From contig CALVLZ010000004.1 in assembly GCA_944341445.1 (NCBI GenBank), forward strand, positions 62,001 to 126,000: a DNA stretch of 64,000 bases, written 5' to 3'. A program made the translations under genes and the position numbers. Origin of the DNA: an uncultured Clostridia bacterium (GTDB taxonomy: Bacteria; Bacillota; Clostridia; Christensenellales; UBA1242). Positions 55,987 through 63,166 of the stretch are shown piece after piece (the stretch's first letter is position 1; each line of letters begins with the position of its first letter). Below the pieces are notes generated by a model that made no database searches, was not told the DNA's origin, and was given only the letters and a program-made list of their open reading frames with translations.

Positions 55987-56844
55987 ATGAAATTGCAATT
56001 TGAAATTATAAAAAATAACCCTGAAAAATTATTAAAATATGTTAGAAAAATAGAAGCTAGTTATAAACTTTTTCACGAAACAAACGAAGGGAAGGAAATT
56101 GAAACATTTTTAAGTGATGAAGAAAAAGTTTTGTTTGCAACAATTTCAATGTTTTTGCATCCTTCACAAAAAAATATAGATAGATCTAAAAGCATATTAA
56201 AAACTTCAAATTTTGTTACTAATTTTAAATTTAACGAAAACAATAGCTTCAGTTTTGATTATAAAAATCACAATTATAATATAGAATGTTTAGCAAATTA
56301 TGTTTTGTTTAATAGATCTAAAATACATGGAACAAAATTTGATATAATTGATAAAATTAGAGTATTAAATCAAGTTTTTCCAAGCAAAAGATGTTTTAAT
56401 AATTCAATAGATTATGCTAATTTTTTAGTAGATAGTGACAATATATATATCTATTTTGGCATTTTTCACCCATATAATAGTTCTAATGGATTTACACACT
56501 TTGTTGTTGGCGATGGTGAAAATATTTTTGATCCTACTTTTAATTTAAAAATGAAAGTAGAAGATTATTGTAAATTATTCCATTATGAAATTATTAGTAA
56601 ATTCAAAAAAGAAGAACTAATAAATATAAAACAAGAATTTGTTGATAAATCATCCAAATTTGCAAAAGAAAATTTTAATTTGGAATTAAATTATAATGAA
56701 ACATTTGATATATTTAACTATCTTGAATATATCATTGTTAGAAACGATGAAAATTTAATAAGAGAATTATTTGAAAACGGATATAATAATTTAAAAATTA
56801 ATAAAAGTGAAAATTGCAGACAAAAAAATAAAGCACGTAAATAA
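55987..56844 (+). CDS. Putative Cys-His-Asp hydrolase, paralogue B (unknown family)
   Basis: 285 residues from ATG 55987; that start puts MKLQFEIIKNNP in register with paralogue A. A GTG 6 bases earlier is less likely because it lies in the ribosome site. The same candidate triad is present: Cys136 in CFNNS, His171 in GFTHFVVG and Asp182 in FDPTFN. Outside these blocks the two proteins share perhaps a third of residues, so the duplication is old. Tandem, 28 bases apart, probably one operon. No toxin, immunity or transport gene adjoins to suggest a role. Confidence 0.6.
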   Translation: MKLQFEIIKNNPEKLLKYVRKIEASYKLFHETNEGKEIETFLSDEEKVLFATISMFLHPSQKNIDRSKSILKTSNFVTNFKFNENNSFSFDYKNHNYNIECLANYVLFNRSKIHGTKFDIIDKIRVLNQVFPSKRCFNNSIDYANFLVDSDNIYIYFGIFHPYNSSNGFTHFVVGDGENIFDPTFNLKMKVEDYCKLFHYEIISKFKKEELINIKQEFVDKSSKFAKENFNLELNYNETFDIFNYLEYIIVRNDENLIRELFENGYNNLKINKSENCRQKNKARK

Positions 56845-56860
56845 TACGTGCTTTTTTTTA
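56830..56860. terminator. Bidirectional terminator between paralogue B and lexA
   Basis: AAGCACGTA-AATAA-TACGTGCTT with T8, between convergent genes. Confidence 0.9.
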
Positions 56861-57511
56861 AAATTTTCTTACTAATCCAATAACTTTTCCTAATATTTCA
56901 ACGTGGTCAGTGTATATAGGGCTCATTGTGTCATTTTCAGGTTGTAATCTATATCTACCATCTTCTTTATAAAATCTTTTAACAGTTGCCATTCCATCAA
57001 TTAATGCCGCAACAATTTCTCCATTGTTAGCATAAGATTGTTGACGAAGTATAATTTTGTCGCCATCGTAGATTCCAGCATTAATCATACTTTCACCAGA
57101 AACAGTTAACATAAACAAACCTTCACCTCTAAACATTGTAGGGGATACCAAAAAATATTCTTCAACATTTTCAACTGCTAAAATAGGTTCACCAGCTGTG
57201 ATTTTACCCAAAATAGGAATTCTAACATATTCTTTTTCATCCATACTAACATAGTTTGCAATATTAAATACATTATTGTTTTTGTTAGCAGATTTTTCTG
57301 TTGAAACAATTTCTAAGGCTCTGTTTTTATTTGGATTTTTCTTAATTAAACCGCTACTTTCCAATTTATTTAAGTAATAAGAAATTGTGCTAGTGCTTGT
57401 TACTTTAACTGCATGACACATTTCTCTTACTGTTGGAGGATATCCATTAGTATCAACATAATCCTTAATAAATTTTAATAATTCTTCTTCTTTATTAAAT
57501 CTTTTACTCAT
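56858..57511 (-). CDS. lexA: LexA repressor (SOS regulator)
   Basis: 217 residues. N-terminal winged helix (YPPTVREMCHAVKVTSTSTISYYLNKLESSG) and C-terminal S24 peptidase: cleavage site Ala-Gly in GKITAGEP near residue 85, catalytic Ser in VSGESMINAGI and Lys in ALIDGMATVKR. RecA filaments trigger self-cleavage. Its promoter carries an operator, so it is autoregulated; matching sites precede recA and ruvC. Confidence 0.97.
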   Translation of the reverse strand: MSKRFNKEEELLKFIKDYVDTNGYPPTVREMCHAVKVTSTSTISYYLNKLESSGLIKKNPNKNRALEIVSTEKSANKNNNVFNIANYVSMDEKEYVRIPILGKITAGEPILAVENVEEYFLVSPTMFRGEGLFMLTVSGESMINAGIYDGDKIILRQQSYANNGEIVAALIDGMATVKRFYKEDGRYRLQPENDTMSPIYTDHVEILGKVIGLVRKF

Positions 57512-57538
57512 ACTTTAAAACCTCATTTACTTAATACA

Positions 57539-57577
57539 ATAATATCATAAACAAACAGACCTGTCAAACATTTGTTC
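57539..57577 (-). promoter_or_regulatory. Promoter and LexA operator of lexA
   Basis: On the minus strand TTGACA (57567-57562), 17-base spacer, TATTAT (57544-57539). The operator AAACATTTGTTC (57566-57577, plus strand reading) overlaps the -35 box, a position that blocks RNA polymerase. Confidence 0.9.
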
Positions 57578-57591
57578 TAAATATTTAAAAT

Positions 57592-57622
57592 AAAAAAACA
57601 CCAATATATTAGGTGTTTTTAT
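57592..57622 (-). terminator. Terminator of the tyrosine recombinase gene
   Basis: AAAACACC-AATATATTA-GGTGTTTT, directly at the stop codon. Confidence 0.8.
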
Positions 57623-58665
57623 TCATCTCTTAATTTAACAACGTTTGCAGCTTTTCTTCTTATATCTTCAGAAATTGCAGCATAATGTTTACGTGTTGTA
57701 TTAACATCTTTATGTCCTAAAACATCCGCAACAACATAAATGTCATTGGTTTCTCTATATAAATTAGTACCAAAAGTGCTTCTTAGTTTATGGGGAGTTA
57801 TATGTTTTAATGGTGTAACGCATTGCGCATATTTTTTAACCAACTTTTCAACACTTCTAACACACATACGTTTGTTTTGCAAACTTAAAAATAAGGCTTG
57901 TTCATCTTTAGGTAAATCTTTAATATTGTTTCTAAATTCAATATAATTTTTTAGGGCAGTGGCAACTTCGTTATTAAAGTATAAAATAACTCTATTTCCA
58001 CCTTTTCTTGTTATTGTGAAAGCATTATTTTCAAAGTCAATATCAGAAACATTTAAACCAACACATTCGCTAATACGTATACCTGTTCCTAAAAACAAAG
58101 AAAGCATTGCAAAATCTCTTAATTTTGTGTGAGAATGAAAACCTTTTTGCATTTTTGTTAAACCATCGCCATTTTCGCTTGTGTTTAACATTTTAACAAC
58201 TTCATCAACTTCAAGCCTTATTATTTCACTTTCGTGAACTTTAGGGGTATCAACAACGCTTGCAACATTAGAATCTATTTTTCCTTTTTTAAAAAAATAT
58301 TTTAACAAAGCTCTAACGCTTGCAAGTTTTCTTCCTTTTGCTTTATCTCCATTTCTATAAACTTTTCCATTTGCTTTATAAACGGATAAATATGATAAAT
58401 ACATTTCAATATGAGTTGATGTTAATTTTTTTAAATCTTCAAAAGTTAAAGTTGAAGGCTTTTTCCCATAAAATTCTTGTGTGTCAGTTGATAAAAAATC
58501 AAAAAAAATCTTTAAATCTCTGGCATATCCTAATCTTGTTAGGGGAGAGGTTTGTTGTTCAATACCTAAAAAAAATTCAGAGCAAAAAGCGGGCAAAACC
58601 AATCTTAATTCTCTTACTTTTAGTATGTTTTCTTCATCTCTTAATTTGAAATAACTTTCTTTCAT
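57619..58665 (-). CDS. Tyrosine recombinase (XerC/XerD-like)
   Basis: 348 residues. An N-terminal SAM-like core-binding domain (LTRLGYARDLKIFFDFL) precedes the catalytic domain with TGIRISECVGLN (first Arg), the Lys beta-hairpin TRKGGNR, HKLRSTFGTNL (His-x-x-Arg) and LGHKDVNTTRKHYAAI (His and nucleophile Tyr). All catalytic residues are present. Neighbourhood with lexA is common in Clostridia, which suggests a housekeeping Xer role in dimer resolution rather than a phage integrase; no dif site was found. Confidence 0.88.
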   Translation of the reverse strand: MKESYFKLRDEENILKVRELRLVLPAFCSEFFLGIEQQTSPLTRLGYARDLKIFFDFLSTDTQEFYGKKPSTLTFEDLKKLTSTHIEMYLSYLSVYKANGKVYRNGDKAKGRKLASVRALLKYFFKKGKIDSNVASVVDTPKVHESEIIRLEVDEVVKMLNTSENGDGLTKMQKGFHSHTKLRDFAMLSLFLGTGIRISECVGLNVSDIDFENNAFTITRKGGNRVILYFNNEVATALKNYIEFRNNIKDLPKDEQALFLSLQNKRMCVRSVEKLVKKYAQCVTPLKHITPHKLRSTFGTNLYRETNDIYVVADVLGHKDVNTTRKHYAAISEDIRRKAANVVKLRDE

Positions 58666-58746
58666 ACAAAAATCTCTTTATTTTTATTTATTAATTATCA
58701 AAAGTATAATACTAAAATTTAAAAATTTTGTAAATTATTTTCAGTA

Positions 58747-58765
58747 TTTTGCGAATAGTTTTTAA
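58747..58765 (+). repeat. 19-bp repeat TTTTGCGAATAGTTTTTAA, copy 1
   Basis: Identical to 59908-59926. Lies about 97 bases upstream of the start of the nucleotidyltransferase-like gene. Confidence 0.85.
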
Positions 58766-58861
58766 AAAAGTTAATTCAATTAAGTATTATTATAAATGAC
58801 AAATAAATAAAATTTTGCTAAAATAAACTAATATTAATTAATAATTTAGGAGTTAATAGCA

Positions 58862-59752
58862 ATGTTATCATTAAAAGATTATTCTTTTAAAATTGATTTA
58901 GAATATTACGAAAATTGCAAAGATTGGATTACCGATGTGGCAATTGAAGCAATAGACAATGTTTTTGCTGATAAACCAATGTTTAATTTAAACGATATTG
59001 CATATATGATATTAGACGATTATGAATTAGGAACAAACACATGTTCTTTCACACCAATTAGATTATATTTAGCAATTAATCAACCTAAAAATATAAAATC
59101 AGAAGAAAATAAAAAAAATTGGTTTAAAAAGAAAAATCCATTAATAAAAAATTTACACTTAACCTTAGATGAAATTAAAGACCAATTATTTAAAAGCTTA
59201 ATTAATATTTTAGATAGTTCTTGTTTAATTTATAACAACTCTTTAAGCATAGAAATTTGGAAAACAGAAGAATTTGAAAATGAAACAAAAACTTCTTTGC
59301 ATTTTGAAATAATTCCTTGTTTGCAATTTGAAGAAACAGGGGATGATGTTATTTACTACAATAAAAGTAAAAGCATTATTGTTAAAGAAGATTTAATTAA
59401 TACTATGCAAAACTTTAACAATAAAAACAAAGAAACTAATAACTTATTTAGCGAATTTGTTTTAATTTTTAAAAACCTTTATTTGCAACAAGATAACAAA
59501 AAACAACTTCCAGCATTGTTGTTTGAAACAATTTTATATAACGTTCCAAATTCATATTTCGAAGATAATTCAACAAACACATTGTTTAATATAATAAACT
59601 TTATAAAAAATTTTGATTTAAAAAATTACAAAACAATTGATGAAAATGATTTTGCATTTACATCAAAAACAACACCATTTTCAATTTTTTATGCAAAACA
59701 TATATTAAAAACAATAGAAAAAAACATAAATTTATTAACAAAAGAAAAATAA
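58862..59752 (+). CDS. Unknown protein with nucleotidyltransferase/OAS-like layout
   Basis: 296 residues. The pattern YELGTNTCSFTPIRLYLAINQP (residues ~55-76) resembles the GS...D-x-D segment of CD-NTase/OAS-type nucleotidyltransferases, and HFEIIPC near 148 the third acidic strand; the C-terminal half is helical with LFSEFVLIFKNLY and LPALLFETILYNVP, like the helical domain of that group. But the Gly-Ser and the Asp pair are not present, so it would be a degenerate or non-catalytic member. The resemblance is by eye and may be wrong. It has AGGAG before the ATG, its own terminator and 19-bp repeats on both sides. Confidence 0.45.
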   Translation: MLSLKDYSFKIDLEYYENCKDWITDVAIEAIDNVFADKPMFNLNDIAYMILDDYELGTNTCSFTPIRLYLAINQPKNIKSEENKKNWFKKKNPLIKNLHLTLDEIKDQLFKSLINILDSSCLIYNNSLSIEIWKTEEFENETKTSLHFEIIPCLQFEETGDDVIYYNKSKSIIVKEDLINTMQNFNNKNKETNNLFSEFVLIFKNLYLQQDNKKQLPALLFETILYNVPNSYFEDNSTNTLFNIINFIKNFDLKNYKTIDENDFAFTSKTTPFSIFYAKHILKTIEKNINLLTKEK

Positions 59753-59782
59753 AACTAAATAAAATTTAATGCAATTTGTATT

Positions 59783-59822
59783 AAAAAACCGATTTTAAAA
59801 TTGAATCGGTTTTTTATTTTTT
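59783..59822 (+). terminator. Terminator after the nucleotidyltransferase-like gene
   Basis: AAAAAACCGATT / AATCGGTTTTTT, 12-bp stem, T-rich tail. Confidence 0.92.
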
Positions 59823-59884
59823 TAATAAATTTTTATAATTTAATAAAATTTTGCATAGGATTTGGAAAAAAGCCGTATTTTGAC

Positions 59885-59927
59885 GTTAACTATTCGCAAA
59901 AGTTGTCTTTTGCGAATAGTTTTTAAC
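59885..59927. repeat. Hairpin with 19-bp repeat copy 2
   Basis: AACTATTCGCAAAAG (59888-59902), loop TTGT, CTTTTGCGAATAGTT (59907-59921): 15 perfect base pairs. The right arm continues as the 19-mer shared with 58747-58765. No T run follows, so not a terminator. Confidence 0.85.
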
Positions 59928-59996
59928 ATTAAATTTAATATTTTTCACCCTATTTTTAACAGTTTGCATAGCAAAATTTCTTTATTGCATAGTAGT

Positions 59997-60013
59997 TGCA
60001 TAATACTTAAAAA
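59997..60013. repeat. 17-bp repeat TGCATAATACTTAAAAA, copy 2
   Basis: Same as 26116-26132; preceded by two more TTGCATA units. Confidence 0.6.
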
Positions 60014-60139
60014 TCAAACTTTTTTGTTGAAACTTTTAACTTATGCTCTAATTACTGATTTTAAAAATAAGAGTGCTTTAATAATTTGCATAGATAAAAA
60101 TAAAAAATAAAAAAGAGTAGGAACAAACCCACCCTATTT

Positions 60140-60817
60140 TTAATTTCTAAACAACTGCAACAAGTAGCCACTTTGTTTTGCTCTTTTAATTTCTGTTTTA
60201 TAATCTGGCATAACACTTTCAACAACCTTATAAAAATTTTTAGAATGATTAAATTCAACAAGGTGTGCCAATTCGTGAATTATAATATAGTCTATTGTTT
60301 TATGTGGCAACATCGCCAATCTTAAATTAAATTTTATTAAGCCTTTTGAATCGCAACTTCCCCATCTAGTTTTACAATTATCAATTTTATATGCAAGATA
60401 ATTTAAATCCATTATTTTAGCAAAGTAATCAAGCCTTTTTTGAATAACAAGGTTTGTTATTTCTTTATAAAAGTTTATAAAAAGCTTATTTAATTCACTT
60501 TGTTCTTTTCCTGCTGGTATTAAAAATTGAAAATCTCCAACTTCAATTTTTTTTATTTTTTCAACTTCCACCCTTTCGTATAATTTCCCAAACAAAAAAA
60601 ATTGATTATATTTTTTTATATTAATATTAAAAGCATTATTCTCTTCAATTTCTTTAAGCTTTCTGGTTATCCAGCTAGATTTAGATTCTACAAATTTTAA
60701 AATATAACTAGCATCTAACCTTTTTGGGGCTCTAACAACCAATTCGCCATTTTTAGTTATAGTTAAAGAAATACTTCTTCTATTTGTTCTTATTATTGCA
60801 TTTGGGACTATATTCAT
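60140..60817 (-). CDS. YgjP-type (DUF45) zinc metallopeptidase-like protein
   Basis: 225 residues. The C-terminal half has CKTRWGSCDSKGLIKFNLRL and IIHELAHLVEFNHSKNF, giving the zinc motif HExxH-x5-H of the M48-like YgjP/WLM group. The N-terminal ~90 residues are the beta-rich domain usual in this family. Members are small cytoplasmic hydrolases; E. coli YgjP has been described as acting on UTP, so peptidase activity is not certain. Confidence 0.88.
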   Translation of the reverse strand: MNIVPNAIIRTNRRSISLTITKNGELVVRAPKRLDASYILKFVESKSSWITRKLKEIEENNAFNINIKKYNQFFLFGKLYERVEVEKIKKIEVGDFQFLIPAGKEQSELNKLFINFYKEITNLVIQKRLDYFAKIMDLNYLAYKIDNCKTRWGSCDSKGLIKFNLRLAMLPHKTIDYIIIHELAHLVEFNHSKNFYKVVESVMPDYKTEIKRAKQSGYLLQLFRN

Positions 60818-60993
60818 ATTTCACCTTTTTACTAATATACTACTTTTTTAGTTTTTTAACAAACTAATTAATTGTAAATTTATAGTAAAAAATATCGAAT
60901 TTTAATTGATAAAATAAAGAAAATTAACAACTATTCAAACGCAAAAATAACGCTTATTTTAAGCAATATTTTTATTGATTGAATAGTATTTTG

Positions 60994-61022
60994 TTGACTA
61001 ATTTTATAATATTTAATATTAT
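60994..61022 (+). promoter_or_regulatory. Promoter of the PadR-headed membrane protein
   Basis: TTGACT, 17-base spacer, TATTAT, 35 bases before the ATG at 61057. The preceding 60818-60993 holds a diverged ACTATTC-AAA-CGCAAAA string near 60931 and nothing else. Confidence 0.8.
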
Positions 61023-61056
61023 TATAAAAAATTATAATATTATTGGGAGAAATATA

Positions 61057-63135
61057 ATGCCAAGAAATAAAAGTGTTGCAAACAGAGGTTTTGTTAATAA
61101 TACAATACTAGAAAGTTTAATTTCCGGAGATAAATACGGTTACGAAATAATCAAAGAAGTTGAAGAAAAATCTAATGGCAAAATAAAATTAAAACAACCA
61201 AGTTTGTACTCTAGTTTAAAACGATTTGAAAGCAAAGGCTTTATTTCTTCTTATTGGGAAGATAGTGATATTGGTGGAAGACGCCATTATTACAGCATAA
61301 CAGAAGTTGGAAAAGATTATTATTACAATAATGTTGTTAAAAATCCAACATTGAAAATAACTTTACCAAAGGAAAGAAAAAAACATACTTCGCTTGCTTC
61401 CTCTCCTGTTACCCAACCTGAAACAAACACTGAATCTGAAAATTACAATGTTTTTGATTTATTAGATAATGAAGAAGCTATTGCCGAAAATGAAGATAAC
61501 AACATTCAAGATATTAATGATGATATTGAATTAAGAGAAATAAAGGATTTTGACGATGCAGACGAAAATTCTTTAGATGAAGAAATCACCCCTGAAATTG
61601 AAGAAGTAATAGAAGAAAACGAAGAAGAAAACAACATTGAAGAAGCTAAATTATTAGAAGAACAAAACAATGAATATATTGAAGAACACTCTGAAGAATT
61701 TAAAAATGCAGAAGAAGAAATTGAAGACTCTCACCCTACACTTTTTGCAATTTCAAAAAGAGAAAATTCTTCATCTTCAAACATTGGCATACAAGAAAGT
61801 ATGTTCAATATGGATAATGAAGAAAATAGTTTTGAAATGAATTCTGAAGAAAAAGTTAACTTAGATGCATTAAATCAGATAAAAAACAAATATTCTAATT
61901 TGGAAATTGAAGAAGAACAAACTATTGAAGATAAAAAAGACATCCCACTACTAGAAGAAAAAGAACACGAAGTGTTTAGTTGGGATGATATGAAAAGAAA
62001 AATTGGAACTGCTAAAAGTTTTTCAGATTATTCAAACGAAGAAAATTTAGATAAAAATGAAAATTCTAATTCTGAAAATAATAATTCTCAGATAGTTGTT
62101 GATGAATATGGAATAATTAAACTTCAAAACGATGAAGAAATTGAAAAACCAAAAAATAGAATTTTTGACAATGTTATTTTAAGAACTAATAATGACCCTA
62201 ACGATGTTTTTATTAAATCAAAGCAAGCAAAACAAAAATATGATGAACCAGAATTAACAAGAGAAGAAAAAATTCAAAAACAAGAAAATTTCATTCAAAG
62301 ATTTGATGAAATTGCAACAAAACAAAAAGAAAGTTCTAATGAAATAGATTACAAACGCATTTTGGGAGATTTATACACAAAAGAAACTGTTTCTGATGAA
62401 GAAGAAAGTAATTTCGATGATGAATCAGATGTTGTTATTAATAACTCCCCTGATTTTAATGAAAACATCAATATTAATGAAGATGATTTTGAAGAATATA
62501 ACAACGAAAGAATAACTAATATCAACTTAGAAAATATAAATCCAGACGAAAGTTTTACTGTTGATGATAAAGAATACGCTCAAGTTGCAATGTTCCCTAG
62601 AACAAATAAGCAAATATACAAAAATCATGAAGAATCTTTAATTAATGAAGGAATTAAATTAAAAAATTTTGAAACTTCTAATGTTGAAAATTCAACAAAC
62701 AAAGATTTCATCTTATCAAACAAAGCAAAGTTTTTTATGGTTTTAATTTTAGGCATACTTTCAATATTAGAGTGCTTAGCAATATCATTAATTTTGAAAA
62801 CTAAAAATATGTTCACTGAAATAGATGCAAAATTTGCAGCTGTTACATATGCCGTTATTTCTGCAATAATTTTGTTATATGCAATAATATTCTTAATAAG
62901 CCCACACAAAAGAAAGCCTAACGATTTTAAATTAAATTATTATTTAATATTTGGATTTTTAGCATTTATTGCTGTAAGTTTGTTAGGTTATGCAATTTGT
63001 GTTTTATCAGGACTTACTACCCTAAACTTAAATTTATATTTGTTTAGGCTAATAACACCAATAGTTATTTCTTTTAACTTTGTTATTGCACCACTTTTAT
63101 ATAATATTTTTGTAAAAGATAAAAAGTTTTATTAA
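61057..63135 (+). CDS. PadR-family winged-helix domain fused to acidic linker and four membrane spans
   Basis: 692 residues from ATG 61057 (GGGAGA 6 bases upstream); an upstream ATG at 60979 lies before the promoter's -35 and is rejected. Residues 1-~95 are a PadR DNA-binding domain: TILESLISGDKYGYEIIKEV, LKQPSLYSSLKRFESKGFI and GGRRHYYSITEVG. Residues ~105-550 are extremely Glu/Asp/Asn-rich and presumably disordered, with a few short conserved-looking blocks (EHEVFSWDDMKRKIG, DEYGIIKLQ). Residues ~560-690 contain four hydrophobic spans. A membrane-tethered regulator is inferred. No partner gene adjoins. Confidence 0.8.
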   Translation: MPRNKSVANRGFVNNTILESLISGDKYGYEIIKEVEEKSNGKIKLKQPSLYSSLKRFESKGFISSYWEDSDIGGRRHYYSITEVGKDYYYNNVVKNPTLKITLPKERKKHTSLASSPVTQPETNTESENYNVFDLLDNEEAIAENEDNNIQDINDDIELREIKDFDDADENSLDEEITPEIEEVIEENEEENNIEEAKLLEEQNNEYIEEHSEEFKNAEEEIEDSHPTLFAISKRENSSSSNIGIQESMFNMDNEENSFEMNSEEKVNLDALNQIKNKYSNLEIEEEQTIEDKKDIPLLEEKEHEVFSWDDMKRKIGTAKSFSDYSNEENLDKNENSNSENNNSQIVVDEYGIIKLQNDEEIEKPKNRIFDNVILRTNNDPNDVFIKSKQAKQKYDEPELTREEKIQKQENFIQRFDEIATKQKESSNEIDYKRILGDLYTKETVSDEEESNFDDESDVVINNSPDFNENININEDDFEEYNNERITNINLENINPDESFTVDDKEYAQVAMFPRTNKQIYKNHEESLINEGIKLKNFETSNVENSTNKDFILSNKAKFFMVLILGILSILECLAISLILKTKNMFTEIDAKFAAVTYAVISAIILLYAIIFLISPHKRKPNDFKLNYYLIFGFLAFIAVSLLGYAICVLSGLTTLNLNLYLFRLITPIVISFNFVIAPLLYNIFVKDKKFY

Positions 63136-63166
63136 GCCGATTAAATTCGGCTTATTTTTTTATTTT
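63133..63166. terminator. Bidirectional terminator PadR-membrane gene / TVP38 gene
   Basis: TAAGCCGA-TTAAAT-TCGGCTTA with T7, between convergent genes. Confidence 0.9.

Larger units (their letters stand above)
59823..60118. other. Non-coding region with hairpin and TGCATA repeats
   Basis: About 300 bases with no credible gene. It contains a 15-bp perfect hairpin at 59888-59921 and several TTGCATA units (59854, 59964, 59985, 59996, 60087). Confidence 0.6.

Noticed and set aside
57619..58665. Phage integrase marking a prophage
   Set aside because: No phage genes or attachment repeats nearby; the lexA neighbourhood is a normal chromosomal one.
59885..59927. Integron attC site or CRISPR repeat
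   Set aside because: Only two copies of the 19-mer in the window, no regular spacing, no integrase-type attC core pairs and no cas genes.
59862..60110. 82-codon ORF spanning the hairpin region
   Set aside because: No ribosome site, passes through the 15-bp hairpin and TGCATA repeats; composition is that of non-coding DNA.
60979..61056. Upstream ATG of the PadR-like gene
   Set aside because: The added residues would be encoded by the promoter itself (-35 at 60994); the ATG at 61057 has a ribosome site and the PadR N-terminus.
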